Source: Pseudomonadota bacterium (GTDB lineage: Bacteria; Pseudomonadota; Gammaproteobacteria; Burkholderiales; Thiobacillaceae). Taken from it: 56,370 bases of DNA. A program made the position numbers and the translations under genes. The stretch is taken from assembly GCA_021820845.1 (NCBI GenBank), contig JAKADC010000014.1:1-56370 (forward strand), in the 5' to 3' direction. The notes beneath the pieces were generated by a model. The model did not search any database and was not told the DNA's origin. It worked only from the letters and a program-made list of their open reading frames with translations. Each line of letters starts with the position of its first letter. Position 1 is the stretch's first letter. Shown in pieces: positions 9,149 to 19,826 of this stretch.

Positions 9149-9648
9149 CAGTAATCTTCGCCCCAGTCCACCTCGATCCGGGCGCCGGCGAGGTCGACCT
9201 TGCCGACGAAAGCCGCGACGAACGGTATCAGGTGCGCCCGCGCGCCCTTGACGACCAGCAAGTCGTTCGCGCCGCTTTCCATCAGGCTGTCGACCTTGCC
9301 CAGCTCGACGCCCTCGCGGTTGACCACGGTCAGGCCGATCAGGTCGGACCAGTAATACTCGCCTTCCTCGGGCGGCGGCAGCGCGCTTTTCGCCACCGAA
9401 ATTTCCTGTCCGCGCAGGGCATACGCCGCGTCGCGGTCGTCGACGCCGGCCAGCTTGGCGACCAGCGTCTTGCCATGGTCCTGAACGGCCTCGACGGCGT
9501 AATTCGAATACTGCTCGCCGCGACCGACGCGCCAGGATTCGAAATCCATCAGCGTGCCCGGGTCCTCGCTGTAGGGCTGGACCTTGATCCAGCCCTTGAC
9601 GCCGAACGGGGCGGCGACGCGCCCCATGACGACCCAGTCGTTATTCAA
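9148..9648 (-). CDS. rimM: Ribosome maturation factor RimM
   Basis: RimM binds S19 and helps mature the 30S head. The 166-aa product has the N-terminal RimM domain ([18 protein letters not shown]) and a C-terminal PRC-barrel ([17 protein letters not shown]). The start is a TTG at 9648 that gives [11 protein letters not shown]; the internal ATG at 9627 would remove conserved residues. No clear Shine-Dalgarno sequence is visible. The TTG and the next few codons lie in the first unit of a 29-bp tandem repeat, so the start region is duplicated upstream. It sits between rpsP and trmD as in most proteobacteria. Confidence 0.94.
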   Translation of the reverse strand: MNNDWVVMGRVAAPFGVKGWIKVQPYSEDPGTLMDFESWRVGRGEQYSNYAVEAVQDHGKTLVAKLAGVDDRDAAYALRGQEISVAKSALPPPEEGEYYWSDLIGLTVVNREGVELGKVDSLMESGANDLLVVKGARAHLIPFVAAFVGKVDLAGARIEVDWGEDY

Positions 9649-9740
9649 TTCGAGCAGCCGACCCAGTCGTTATTCAATTCGAGCAGCCGACCCGGGCGTT
9701 ATTCAGTTCAAGCGGCCGCCCCGGGCGTTTTTCCAGCCGA
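9632..9740 (-). repeat. 29-bp tandem repeat across the rimM translation start
   Basis: Two identical 29-bp units (9632-9660 and 9661-9689) are followed by a third with five differences (9690-9718) and a degenerate partial fourth (9719-9740). Each identical unit, read on the minus strand, contains TTGAATAACGACTGGGT, which is the rimM start codon and first codons. Because 29 is not a multiple of 3, translation from the duplicated start reads ten codons ([10 protein letters not shown]) and stops at a TGA that overlaps the true TTG. The array fills the whole rpsP-rimM spacer. Confidence 0.9.
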
Positions 9741-9741
9741 A

Positions 9742-9993
9742 TCAGGCAGCGGCGGGCTTGTTCTGCTTCACGAGGCGCGCGACCGTATCGGACATCTGCG
9801 CGCCATTGCTCACCCAGTAGCCGATGCGGTCCTGATCCAGGCGAATGCCTTCGGCGCCTTCGGCGGCGACGGGGTTATAGAAGCCGACGCGCTCGATGAA
9901 GCGGCCATCACGGCGGCAGCGCGAATCGGCAACCACCACGTTGTAGAAAGGACGGTTTTTGGCGCCGCCGCGCGAAAGACGAATCACGACCAT
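9742..9993 (-). CDS. rpsP: 30S ribosomal protein S16
   Basis: The 83-aa product starts [20 protein letters not shown] and contains the family signature [21 protein letters not shown]16 is an early-binding 30S assembly protein. It is the first gene of the rpsP-rimM-trmD-rplS operon, 72 bp downstream of ffh. The C-terminus is short and Ala-rich (KQNKPAAA), as often seen in Betaproteobacteria. Confidence 0.97.
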   Translation of the reverse strand: MVVIRLSRGGAKNRPFYNVVVADSRCRRDGRFIERVGFYNPVAAEGAEGIRLDQDRIGYWVSNGAQMSDTVARLVKQNKPAAA

Positions 9994-10065
9994 GGTTCAA
10001 CCCACCGGTAAACGGAGAAAACCGCGAATTATACCCAAAAATCCCCGCCTTGCCAGTGGGCCGGA

Positions 10066-11409
<1,344 letters not shown>

Positions 11410-11421
11410 GGCTTCCTTGTT

Positions 11422-11436
11422 GCCGTCAGGGACGGC
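11422..11436 (-). promoter_or_regulatory. Inverted repeat in the ffh leader
   Basis: GCCGTC (11422-11427) and GACGGC (11431-11436) form a perfect 6-bp inverted repeat with a 3-nt loop, ending about 12 bp before the ffh ATG and just upstream of its ribosome-binding site. It could form a small leader hairpin. Functional meaning is uncertain. Confidence 0.3.
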
Positions 11437-11478
11437 ATGGATAATGAGACTGGCTGAGTCCGAGTTCCATTTTAACGA

Positions 11479-12264
11479 ATGTCCCCGCTATTGCTGGTTA
11501 CTCTGTTTGTGAGCGCGCTGTACGGATGGGTCGCCTGGCGTTTGCTGCGCGCGCCCTCCGACGCATCGATACGCGTGCTGACGCCGCTGGCCCTGCTCGC
11601 GCACGGCGCGCTGATCTTCAATTCCGCGCTCGGGCAGGGCGACATCCGCCTGGGATTCGGCAACTCGCTTTCGACGATTTTGTGGCTGACCGCGCTGACC
11701 TACTGGCTGGCCAGCCAGGGGGCGCCGCTGGCGCGCCTGCAGTCGTGGGTCAGCGGCCTGGCGGGCGTGTCCGTGCTGCTCATGGCGGTTCTGACCGAGA
11801 CCCATCCCATTCCCGATTCGCAGGCGCTCATCCTGCGGGCGCACCTGGTGGTCTCGTTCCTCGCCTATGGCTTGCTGGCGGTGGCCGCCTTGCATGCGGT
11901 GATGATGACGATGCTGGAAAAACAGCTGCATCGCGGCGCGCTTCTGCAGGGCGGGACACCGCCGTTGCTGACGCTCGAAGCGATGCTGTTCAAGACCATC
12001 GGCGTCGGATTCGCGCTGCTGACCCTCGCGGTGTTCAGCGGCGTGTTCTTTTCGGAGGAACTGTTCGGCACGCCGCTCCAGTTCAATCACAAGACCGTGT
12101 TCGCCATCCTGTCCTGGCTGGTGTTCGGCGGCTTGCTGCTCGGGCGCCATTTTCGCGGCTGGCGCGGCCGCACCGCGCTGGTCTGGACGATCACCGGTTT
12201 CACCCTTCTGCTGCTGGCTTACCTGGGCACCCAGTTCGTTCTGGAAATCGTGCTCAAGCGCTGA
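11479..12264 (+). CDS. CcsA/YpjD-like inner-membrane protein
   Basis: This 261-aa polytopic protein has about eight hydrophobic segments and resembles the cytochrome c assembly (CcsA/ResC/HemX-like) family. Members commonly sit between ffh and a CorB-like gene in Proteobacteria. No clear WGxxW-type haem-handling motif is visible, so a direct role in cytochrome c maturation is not shown. It is divergent from ffh and followed 11 bp later by the CBS-domain gene, suggesting co-transcription. Confidence 0.8.
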   Translation: MSPLLLVTLFVSALYGWVAWRLLRAPSDASIRVLTPLALLAHGALIFNSALGQGDIRLGFGNSLSTILWLTALTYWLASQGAPLARLQSWVSGLAGVSVLLMAVLTETHPIPDSQALILRAHLVVSFLAYGLLAVAALHAVMMTMLEKQLHRGALLQGGTPPLLTLEAMLFKTIGVGFALLTLAVFSGVFFSEELFGTPLQFNHKTVFAILSWLVFGGLLLGRHFRGWRGRTALVWTITGFTLLLLAYLGTQFVLEIVLKR

Positions 12265-12275
12265 GGCGACACTGA

Positions 12276-13571
12276 TTGGACAGCGTTTCCACCAGTACGC
12301 TTTTTGCGGCACTCGCCGTCCTGCTGCTGACGTCGGCTTTCTTCTCGGCCTCCGAGACCGCGATGATGGCGATCAACCGCTATCGGCTGCGTCACGCCGC
12401 GGAGTCCGGCGTGCGAGGCGCGATGCGCGCGCAGGCGCTGCTGGACAAGACCGACAAGCTGCTCGGCGTGATCCTGCTCGGCAACAATCTCGTCAATTCC
12501 GCTTCGGCGACGCTGTCCGCCGTGCTGGCGATCCGCCTGTTCGGCTCGGGCGAGATCGTGCTGTTCGTGGCGACGCTCTTGCTCACCTTCCTGATTCTGG
12601 TCTTCAGCGAAGTCACCCCCAAGGTGCTGGGCGCCGCCTTCCCCGAGCGCGTGGCGTATCCGGCGACGCTCTTGCTCACGCCGTTGCTGAAGCTGGCGTA
12701 CCCGGTGGTATGGTTCGTGAACCTGTTCGTGCAGGGCATTCTGCGGCTGCTGCGAATCAGGCCGCCCGAGCAGGGGCAGCGCAACAGCCTCGGACTGGAA
12801 GAGCTGCGCACCATCGTGCTGGAGTCGTCGGGCCGGCTGCCGCGCGAGCATCACCGGATCCTGATGAATCTCATGGACCTGGAGGACATCACCGTCGACG
12901 ACGTGATGACGCCGCGCAGCCAGATCGAGGCGATCGATATCGAGGATGATCCGGAACGGGTGCGGCAGCAGATTTCCACCAGCCACCATACGCGGCTGGT
13001 GGTGCAGGCGGGCTCGTCCGACAACCTCCTGGGGGTGCTGCACGTCCGCCGCGTGCTGCATGCGCTGACCGGGGAGGCGCTCGATCCGGACACGCTGAAG
13101 GCCAATCTCGAGGCACCCTATTTTGTTCCGGCGGGAACGCCGCTCTTCACCCAGTTGCGCCATTTTCAGTCCGGCCGACGTCGGCTCGCGCTGGTGGTCG
13201 ACGAATACGGCGAACTTCAGGGGCTGGTGACGCTGGAAGACCTGCTGGAAGAACTGGTCGGCGAATTCACCACGCAGGCCCCCTCGGACGCGGGGTATTT
13301 GCGGCAGGAGGAGGACGGCAGCTGGCTGGTCGAGGGCAGCGTGCTGTTGCGGCACCTCAATCGCAAGCTCGGCTTGTCGCTGCCGCTGGACGGGCCGAAA
13401 ACGCTCAACGGCCTGTTGCTCGAGCAATTCGAGGATATCCCCGAGGCGGGCGTCAGCCTCAAGCTGGGCGACGTGCCGGTCGAAATCGTGCAAACGCAGG
13501 GCCGCGCGGTCAAGATGGCGCGCGTCTACCCGCCGCCCGCGCATGAATTGCCGGGAAACGCCTCAATTTAG
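12276..13571 (+). CDS. CorC/CNNM-type transporter with CBS domains
   Basis: The 431-aa protein has the CNNM/CorB layout: a DUF21 membrane domain (~1-190, including FFSASETAMMAINRYRLRH), a pair of CBS domains (~200-320, VDDVMTPRSQIEAID and the second repeat with VDEYGELQGLVTLEDLLEELVGE), and a C-terminal CorC_HlyC domain (~340-425). Relatives are Mg2+ exporters or Mg2+-linked regulators. The start is a TTG at 12276 giving MDSVSTSTLFAAL, 11 bp after the upstream stop. HlyC-type haemolysin labels for this family are historical. Confidence 0.88.
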   Translation: MDSVSTSTLFAALAVLLLTSAFFSASETAMMAINRYRLRHAAESGVRGAMRAQALLDKTDKLLGVILLGNNLVNSASATLSAVLAIRLFGSGEIVLFVATLLLTFLILVFSEVTPKVLGAAFPERVAYPATLLLTPLLKLAYPVVWFVNLFVQGILRLLRIRPPEQGQRNSLGLEELRTIVLESSGRLPREHHRILMNLMDLEDITVDDVMTPRSQIEAIDIEDDPERVRQQISTSHHTRLVVQAGSSDNLLGVLHVRRVLHALTGEALDPDTLKANLEAPYFVPAGTPLFTQLRHFQSGRRRLALVVDEYGELQGLVTLEDLLEELVGEFTTQAPSDAGYLRQEEDGSWLVEGSVLLRHLNRKLGLSLPLDGPKTLNGLLLEQFEDIPEAGVSLKLGDVPVEIVQTQGRAVKMARVYPPPAHELPGNASI

Positions 13572-13670
13572 TCGAAAACTCGCCGTTAAGGACTCTGGTT
13601 TCGCATGACGCCGCCACGCGACGGGCGATGCGCATGATGACTGGACGCGGGACTTGTCTGGAAACGAGCT

Positions 13671-15386
13671 ATGGCAGCTGTAACAAACACCAATAATTTA
13701 ACCGGCCTCGCGCGGGCCATGGTCAACCATGGGTGGCTGTCCGAGGATGACGCCGAGGGGGCGTGGAAGCGCGCCAATCAGTCGGGTGAGTCGTTCGTGA
13801 CCGAACTGCTCAAGGGGCGACGGTTCAGGGCCGACCAGATCGCGGAGTTTGCCGCCATTTCGTTCGGTTTTCCCTATCTGGACCTGAACGCCATGGATCA
13901 CGAAAGCCTGCCGCAGGGGCTGCTCGATCCGAAGCTGGTGCAGAAGCGGCGCGTGCTGGCCTTGTATCAGCGCGGCAACAAGGTCTATGTGGCGACGTCG
14001 GATCCCACGCATCTGCAGGCGCTGGACGAGGTGAAGTTCCAGACCGGGCAGGCGGTGGAGCCCGTGGTGGTGGAGGACGACAAACTCGGCAAGCTGATCG
14101 AGAAGGCCGGCGAGGCCAGCGAGAGCGCGATGGCCGTCCTCAACGCCGAAGAGCTCAGCCTGGATTTCGCCGACGAGGAAAGCGCCGCCGCGCAGCAGGA
14201 TACCGGCGGCATCGAAATCGACGATGCGCCCGTGGTGCGCTACCTGCAGAAGATCATGCTCGACGCCATCAATATGGGCGCCTCGGACATCCATTTCGAG
14301 CCTTACGAGAAGTTCTACCGCATCCGTTACCGCCGGGACGGCATGCTGTTCGAGGTTGCCCAGCCGCCGATGGCGATCAAGGACAAGGTGGCCTCGCGCA
14401 TCAAGGTGTTGTCGCGGCTCGATATCTCTGAAAAACGCGTGCCGCAGGACGGCCGCATGAAGATGGTGCTGTCGAAGAACCGTGCCATCGACTTCCGTGT
14501 CAGCACCCTGCCGACGCTGTATGGCGAGAAGATCGTCATGCGTATTCTCGACCCGACGAGCGCGCAGATGGGGATCGAGGCGCTCGGCTACGAGCCGTGG
14601 CAGAAAGAACTCCTGCTGAACGCGGTGCAGCGCCCTTACGGCATGGTGCTGGTGACCGGACCCACCGGTTCGGGCAAGACGGTGTCGCTTTACACCTGCC
14701 TCAACATCCTCAACAAGCCCGACGTCAACATCTCGACGGCGGAAGACCCGGCGGAAATCCAGCTTCCCGGCATCAACCAGGTCAACGTCAACGACAAGGC
14801 CGGTCTGACGTTCTCGGCGGCACTGAAATCCTTCCTGCGGCAGGATCCCGACGTCATCATGGTCGGCGAAATCCGCGACCTGGAAACCGCCGACATCGCG
14901 ATCAAGGCGGCTCAGACCGGCCACATGGTGATGTCCACCCTGCATACCAACGACGCCCCCGGCACGCTGACCCGCCTGTTGAACATGGGGGTCGCGCCGT
15001 TCAACGTGGCGTCATCGGTGATCCTGATCACCGCGCAGCGGCTGGCGCGAAAGCTGTGCGGCTGCAAGCAGCCGGTCGATATTCCGCACGAAGCGCTGCT
15101 CGCGGCGGGGTTTAGCGAGGAACAACTGGACGGCAGTTGGAAACCTTACAAGCCGGTCGGCTGCGAACTCTGCGGCGGCACCGGTTACAAGGGCCGTGTC
15201 GGCATCTACCAGGTCATGCCGATCACCGACGCCATGACCCGCATCATCCTCAAGGGAGGCAACGAAGCCGACATTGCCGATCAGTCGCGGCGCGAAGGCG
15301 TGCTCGACCTTCGCCAGGCGGGTCTGTTGAAAGTGAAATCCGGTCTCACCTCGCTGGAAGAGGTCGAGGCCGTTACCAATCTCTAA
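13671..15386 (+). CDS. pilB: Type IV pilus assembly ATPase PilB
   Basis: PilB is the hexameric cytoplasmic ATPase that drives pilus extension. The 571-aa length is normal. The N-terminal MshEN-type domain covers ~1-150. The core has Walker A GPTGSGKT (~330), an Asp box with the Glu-rich HFEPYEKFYRIRYRRDG region, Walker B DPDVIMVGEIRDLET, and a His box (MSTLHTND). A tetracysteine zinc site is formed by CGCKQ and CELCGGTGYKGR. It heads the pilB-pilC-pilD block. No pilin gene is adjacent. Confidence 0.96.
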   Translation: MAAVTNTNNLTGLARAMVNHGWLSEDDAEGAWKRANQSGESFVTELLKGRRFRADQIAEFAAISFGFPYLDLNAMDHESLPQGLLDPKLVQKRRVLALYQRGNKVYVATSDPTHLQALDEVKFQTGQAVEPVVVEDDKLGKLIEKAGEASESAMAVLNAEELSLDFADEESAAAQQDTGGIEIDDAPVVRYLQKIMLDAINMGASDIHFEPYEKFYRIRYRRDGMLFEVAQPPMAIKDKVASRIKVLSRLDISEKRVPQDGRMKMVLSKNRAIDFRVSTLPTLYGEKIVMRILDPTSAQMGIEALGYEPWQKELLLNAVQRPYGMVLVTGPTGSGKTVSLYTCLNILNKPDVNISTAEDPAEIQLPGINQVNVNDKAGLTFSAALKSFLRQDPDVIMVGEIRDLETADIAIKAAQTGHMVMSTLHTNDAPGTLTRLLNMGVAPFNVASSVILITAQRLARKLCGCKQPVDIPHEALLAAGFSEEQLDGSWKPYKPVGCELCGGTGYKGRVGIYQVMPITDAMTRIILKGGNEADIADQSRREGVLDLRQAGLLKVKSGLTSLEEVEAVTNL

Positions 15387-15410
15387 GCCAATCTCTAAGG
15401 AATTTCCTAT

Positions 15411-16634
15411 ATGGCTACAGCGGCAAAGGCAGTGAAGGACGCCACCTTTCTGTGGGAGGGCATGGACAAGCGCGGCAAGAAGGTCAAAGGGCAGATGCAG
15501 GCCGGCGGCGTCGCCATGGTCAATTCCCAGTTGCGAAAGCAGGGCATCAAGGCCACTCGCGTCAAGAAGCAGAGCACGCTGTTCAGTGGCGCGAAAAAAA
15601 TCACCGACAAGGATGTGACCCTGTTCACGCGCCAGCTTGCGACGATGATGAAGGCGGGCGTGCCCTTGCTGCAGTCCTTCGAGATCGTGGCGCGCGGACA
15701 TTCCAACCCGTCGATGCAGCGCCTGCTGCTGGAGATCAAGGCCGACATCGAAAAAGGCAGCAGCCTGACCCAGGCGTTTGGCCGCCATCCGCGGTATTTC
15801 GATACGCTGTTCTGCAACCTGGTCGGAGCGGGCGAAGCGGCCGGTATTCTCGAGGGCGTACTCGACCGGCTTGCGGTGTACAAGGAAAAGATCCTCGCCA
15901 TCAAGAGCAAGATCAAGTCGGCGCTGTTCTACCCGATTTCGATCATCGTGGTCGCGTTCGTCATCACCGCGATCATCATGATTTTCGTGATTCCGGCGTT
16001 CAAGAGCCTCTTCAGCAGCTTCGGTGCCGACCTGCCCGGCCCGACGCTCGCCGTGATGGCCATATCGGATTTCTTCGTGAAATACTGGTGGGCGATCTTC
16101 GGTGCGATCGGCGGCGGCCTGTACGCGTTCTTCCAGGCCTGGAAGCGGTCGCGCAAGATGCAGATGACGATGGACAGGCTGCTGCTCAAGCTGCCCATCT
16201 TCGGCCCCGTGATCGAGAAGGCGACGATCGCGCGCTGGACACGCACGCTGGCGACGATGTTCGCGGCGGGCGTGCCGCTCGTCGAGGCGCTGGAGTCGGT
16301 CGGCGGCGCATCGGGCAACCAGGTGTTCGTCGAGGCCACCAACAAGATTCGCGGCGAAGTGGCGACCGGCACGGCGCTCACGCAGGCGATGCAGAACACC
16401 GGACGCTTCCCCAACATGGTGCTGCAGATGGCGGCCATCGGCGAGGAATCGGGTTCGCTCGACTCGATGCTCGGCAAGGTCGCGGATTTCTACGAGGCCG
16501 AGGTCGATGACGCGGTCGAGGCGCTGTCCAGCCTGATGGAACCGATGATCATGGTGGTGCTGGGAACGCTCATCGGCGGCATGGTGATCGCCATGTACCT
16601 GCCGATCTTCAAGATGGGGGCGGTGGTCGGTTGA
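15411..16634 (+). CDS. pilC: Type IV pilus inner-membrane platform protein PilC
   Basis: PilC is the membrane platform on which PilB and PilT act. The 407-aa protein has two GspF-type domains (~70-195 and ~275-395) and three strongly hydrophobic segments (~170-195, ~220-245, ~380-400). FTRQLATMMKAGVPLLQSFEI and its repeat WTRTLATMFAAGVPLVEALE show the duplication. It follows pilB by 24 bp and overlaps pilD in a TGATG junction. Confidence 0.95.
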   Translation: MATAAKAVKDATFLWEGMDKRGKKVKGQMQAGGVAMVNSQLRKQGIKATRVKKQSTLFSGAKKITDKDVTLFTRQLATMMKAGVPLLQSFEIVARGHSNPSMQRLLLEIKADIEKGSSLTQAFGRHPRYFDTLFCNLVGAGEAAGILEGVLDRLAVYKEKILAIKSKIKSALFYPISIIVVAFVITAIIMIFVIPAFKSLFSSFGADLPGPTLAVMAISDFFVKYWWAIFGAIGGGLYAFFQAWKRSRKMQMTMDRLLLKLPIFGPVIEKATIARWTRTLATMFAAGVPLVEALESVGGASGNQVFVEATNKIRGEVATGTALTQAMQNTGRFPNMVLQMAAIGEESGSLDSMLGKVADFYEAEVDDAVEALSSLMEPMIMVVLGTLIGGMVIAMYLPIFKMGAVVG

Positions 16635-17485
16635 TGGATTTCCTGCAGGCGGAGCCCGCCGTCTTCATCGGACTGGTTTCCGTGATCGGGCTGATGGTGG
16701 GGAGTTTTCTGAATGTCGTCATCCATCGGCTGCCCAGAATGATGGAGACGGAGTGGCGGGAACAATGCGCCGAGTTGAACGGCGAGTCGCCAGCCGAAAC
16801 GCCGCACTATAGCCTGTGGCTGCCGCCCTCGGCCTGTCCGGGATGCGGCCACCGGATTACCGCGCTGGAAAACATTCCAGTCGTGTCCTGGCTGGCGCTG
16901 CGCGGCCGCTGCTCGGCTTGCGGTACGCGGATCAGCGCACGCTATCCCGCAGTGGAGCTGCTGAGCGCGCTGCTGTCGGCCGCGGTCGCGTGGAAGTGGG
17001 GCGCGAGCATGCCGGCGCTGGGGGCACTGCTGCTGGTGTGGGCACTGATCGCGCTGGCCTTCATCGATCTTGACACGACCCTGCTTCCCGACAGCGTCAC
17101 GCTCCCGCTGCTGTGGCTCGGGCTGCTGTTCAACCTGAACGGATACTTCGCCAGCCTGCCCGATGCGGTCGTCGGTGCGATGGCCGGCTATCTCGTCCTG
17201 TGGTCGGTGTATTGGCTCTTCAAGCTGGCGACCGGCAAGGAGGGCATGGGGTTCGGCGACTTCAAGCTGCTCGCGGCCATCGGTGCCTGGCTCGGCTGGC
17301 AAATGCTGCCCGTCACGTTGCTGCTGTCTTCCGTGGTCGGCGCGGCGATCGGCGTGGCGATGATCGTGCTGGTCCGGCACGACCGCCGCGTGCCCATTCC
17401 CTTCGGCCCCTACCTGGCGGGAGGCGGACTGGTGGCGCTGTTTTTCGGCGCCGACCTCACGCGGGCCTACCTCGCGCAATTCTGA
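16634..17485 (+). CDS. pilD: Prepilin leader peptidase/N-methyltransferase PilD
   Basis: PilD cleaves and N-methylates type IV prepilins and type II pseudopilins. The 283-aa protein has the N-terminal methyltransferase domain with a four-cysteine zinc site (CPGCGHRI and CSACGTRIS). Catalytic aspartates lie in FIDLDTTLLPD and in GFGDFKLLAAIGAWLG. About seven to eight membrane segments are present. The ATG at 16634 overlaps the pilC stop; an in-frame TTG three bases upstream is less likely. It overlaps coaE by one base. Confidence 0.96.
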   Translation: MDFLQAEPAVFIGLVSVIGLMVGSFLNVVIHRLPRMMETEWREQCAELNGESPAETPHYSLWLPPSACPGCGHRITALENIPVVSWLALRGRCSACGTRISARYPAVELLSALLSAAVAWKWGASMPALGALLLVWALIALAFIDLDTTLLPDSVTLPLLWLGLLFNLNGYFASLPDAVVGAMAGYLVLWSVYWLFKLATGKEGMGFGDFKLLAAIGAWLGWQMLPVTLLLSSVVGAAIGVAMIVLVRHDRRVPIPFGPYLAGGGLVALFFGADLTRAYLAQF

Positions 17486-18093
17486 TGCTCACGGTCGGCC
17501 TTACCGGCGGGATCGGCTCGGGCAAATCGACCGTCGCCGACCTGTTCGCCGCGCTCGGCGTGCCGGTGATCGACACCGACGTCATTGCGCGTGAACTCAC
17601 CGCCCCCGGCGGTTCCGCGCTGAACGCGATTCGCGCGGCCTTCGGCGAAGCGGTGATGCAGGCGGACGGCGCGCTGGACCGCGCGGCTCTGCGACGGCGG
17701 ATATTCGCGGATCCCGGAGAGCGGCAGCGGCTCGAAGCCATCCTGCATCCGCGCATCGAGGCGAACGTGCGCCAGGCGCTCGCGTCACTGACCGCGCCGT
17801 ATGCGCTGGTCGTGATCCCGTTGCTGGTCGAAACCGGCGGCTATCGGGATGTGATCGATCGCGTCCTCGTCGTCGATTGTCCCGAAGACTTGCAGATCGC
17901 GCGTGTGATGGCGCGCAGCAGACTCGCGCGAGCCGAGGCGGAAGCCATCGTGGCGGCGCAGGCGTCCCGGCCGGCGCGCCTCGCGGCCGCGGACGACGTG
18001 ATCGTCAATACCGCCGCTCCCGAGGCGCTGCGCAGCCAGGTCGCGGCGCTGCATCTGCGCTACCTGGACCAGTCAATGAGCGGCGCGCCTTGA
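17485..18093 (+). CDS. coaE: Dephospho-CoA kinase
   Basis: CoaE phosphorylates dephospho-CoA in the last step of CoA synthesis. The 202-aa product starts MLTVGLTGGIGSGKSTVADL, which includes the P-loop, followed by DTDVIARELT and HPRIEANVRQ. The ATG at 17485 shares its A with the pilD stop. A longer open frame upstream is inside pilD and not coding. The pilD-coaE-zapD-yacG order is conserved in Proteobacteria. Confidence 0.96.
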   Translation: MLTVGLTGGIGSGKSTVADLFAALGVPVIDTDVIARELTAPGGSALNAIRAAFGEAVMQADGALDRAALRRRIFADPGERQRLEAILHPRIEANVRQALASLTAPYALVVIPLLVETGGYRDVIDRVLVVDCPEDLQIARVMARSRLARAEAEAIVAAQASRPARLAAADDVIVNTAAPEALRSQVAALHLRYLDQSMSGAP

Positions 18094-18145
18094 TTTTCCG
18101 CATGGATGGGCGACAATCGTCTAAACCAACCCACCGCATCGCGGC

Positions 18146-18901
18146 GTGATCCACTACGAATACCCCCTGAGCGAACGCATCCGCACCTTATTGCGGCTTG
18201 AAGATCTGTTCGACCGCTTCGATGCCCACGCCGCATCGTCCGATCCGCATGCGCATCACGCAGCCTTGCTGACCTTGTTCGAGATCGCCGAGGTGGCTGC
18301 GCGTGCCGACCTCAAGTCCGATCTGCTGCAGGAACTGGACCGCCAAAAGGCCGTCCTCGCCGCGCTCCGCGGCAATCCGCACGTGCAGGACGCCACGCTG
18401 GAGCGGGTGTTGGCCGCGATCGAGGCGGCCCATCATGGGATCTATCAGTTGCCCGGCAAAGTCGGCCAGCACCTGCGGGACGACGATTGGCTGATGGCGG
18501 TCAAGCAGCGCGCCGCGATTCCGGGCGGCATGTGCGAGTTCGACCTGCCTTCGTATCATTACTGGCTGCACCAGGCGGTGGACACGCGCGTGGGGCAGTT
18601 GCGCAAGTGGCTGGCGCCGTTCTCGCCGATCCGTGCCGCGGTCGAAATCGTGCTTGGCCTGCTGCGCGACAGCGGAAAGCCCGAGCTGCAGTGCGCGGAC
18701 AACGGCAGTTACCAGCGCATGCTCGAATCGCGCAATCCGCAGCTGATCCGGATCACCCTGGTCGACGACCTGCCGTGCGTGCCGGAGATTTCCGCCAACA
18801 AATACATGCTCAATGTGCGCTTCGTTCATGCGGGGTCAGGGGCGTTGCGCACCTGTACCGGCCAGGCGGTCGACTTCGATCTGACCTTCTGCACCCTGTG
18901 A
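18146..18901 (+). CDS. zapD: Cell division protein ZapD
   Basis: ZapD crosslinks FtsZ filaments and stabilises the Z-ring. The 251-aa protein begins [18 protein letters not shown] and contains [39 protein letters not shown] and a C-terminal [12 protein letters not shown], matching the ZapD (DUF1342) family. The start is a GTG at 18146. Position between coaE and yacG agrees with the family; its last base is the first base of yacG. Confidence 0.94.
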   Translation: MIHYEYPLSERIRTLLRLEDLFDRFDAHAASSDPHAHHAALLTLFEIAEVAARADLKSDLLQELDRQKAVLAALRGNPHVQDATLERVLAAIEAAHHGIYQLPGKVGQHLRDDDWLMAVKQRAAIPGGMCEFDLPSYHYWLHQAVDTRVGQLRKWLAPFSPIRAAVEIVLGLLRDSGKPELQCADNGSYQRMLESRNPQLIRITLVDDLPCVPEISANKYMLNVRFVHAGSGALRTCTGQAVDFDLTFCTL

Positions 18902-19092
18902 TGGAAGCCGCCAAACCCCATGCCGTGGCTTGCCCGACCTGCGGGGCGCCCGTTCCCTGGACGGCCGAAAGCAAGTGGAAGCCATTTTGCAGCGAGCGCT
19001 GCAAGATGATCGATCTGGGCCAGTGGGCCGCCGAGAAATACCGGGTGCCTGCGGAGGAGCAGGAGCCCGACGAGCCCGCGCAGCCGCAGTGA
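18901..19092 (+). CDS. yacG: DNA gyrase inhibitor YacG
   Basis: YacG is a small zinc protein that binds GyrB. The 63-aa product has the four zinc cysteines in CPTCG and CSERCK, with [10 protein letters not shown] between them, then [13 protein letters not shown] and an acidic tail. The ATG at 18901 overlaps the zapD stop by one base, indicating coupling. It converges on rpiA. Confidence 0.95.
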   Translation: MEAAKPHAVACPTCGAPVPWTAESKWKPFCSERCKMIDLGQWAAEKYRVPAEEQEPDEPAQPQ

Positions 19093-19095
19093 CGG

Positions 19096-19752
19096 CTACT
19101 TCGCGTAGGTCCTGACGCCGTCCGGCGTGCCGAGCAGCAGCACATCCGCGCCGCGGCGCGCGAACAGGCCGTTGGTGACCACGCCGACGATCTGGTTGAT
19201 CGCCGTTTCCAGCGACACCGGATCGACGATCGAGAGCGCATGCACGTCGAGAATGAGGTTGCCGTTGTCGGTGGTGAAGCCTTCGCGCAGGCGCGGCTGC
19301 CCGCCGAGTTTCACCAGTTCGCGTGCGACGTGCGAGCGTGCCATCGGGATGACCTCGACGGGAAGCGGAAATTTGCCCAGCACATCGACCCGCTTGCTTT
19401 CGTCCGCGATGCAGACGAACTGCTTGCTGCAGGCGGCCACGATCTTCTCGCGCGTCAGCGCGCCGCCGCCGCCCTTGACCATGGCGAAGTGCTCGGTGAT
19501 TTCGTCGGCCCCGTCGACGTAGATTTCCAGTTCGCCCACACTATTGAGATCGAGCACCTCGATGCCGTGCCTTTTCAGGCGGGCGGCGGTGGCCTCCGAA
19601 CTGGCGACGGCGCCATCGATGCGTCCTTTCACCTCGGCCAGCGCGTCGATGAAATAGTTGGCGGTCGAGCCGGTTCCTACCCCGATGATGCCGCCCTTGG
19701 CATAATCCACCGCGGCACGTGCCACGGCTTGCTTCATTTCGTCCTGGGTCAT
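19096..19752 (-). CDS. rpiA: Ribose-5-phosphate isomerase A
   Basis: RpiA interconverts ribose-5-phosphate and ribulose-5-phosphate in the pentose phosphate pathway. The 218-aa protein has [23 protein letters not shown] and [20 protein letters not shown], with the catalytic Asp/Glu/Lys set. It is divergent from ilvA with a 74-bp spacer and converges on yacG. Confidence 0.96.
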   Translation of the reverse strand: MTQDEMKQAVARAAVDYAKGGIIGVGTGSTANYFIDALAEVKGRIDGAVASSEATAARLKRHGIEVLDLNSVGELEIYVDGADEITEHFAMVKGGGGALTREKIVAACSKQFVCIADESKRVDVLGKFPLPVEVIPMARSHVARELVKLGGQPRLREGFTTDNGNLILDVHALSIVDPVSLETAINQIVGVVTNGLFARRGADVLLLGTPDGVRTYAK

Positions 19753-19782
19753 GATGTTTTCGTCGATTTCGATGCAGCCCGC

Positions 19783-19788
19783 TAAGAT
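19783..19788 (+). promoter_or_regulatory. Candidate -10 box for ilvA
   Basis: TAAGAT starts 44 bp upstream of the ilvA ATG. The distance matches those of the TAAAAT-type boxes before folB, the SDR gene, glyQ and amgK. No good -35 box is seen. Confidence 0.3.
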
Positions 19789-19826
19789 AGCGGCATCGCC
19801 CCTTTTTTACAAACGCCCTCGCCGCC

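Noticed and set aside
9632..9740. CRISPR-like array
   Set aside because: The 29-bp units are directly tandem with no spacers and no cas genes; they duplicate the rimM start region.
12276..13571. Haemolysin
   Set aside because: HlyC/CorC family names are historical; the DUF21-CBS-CorC architecture indicates a CNNM-type Mg-related membrane protein.
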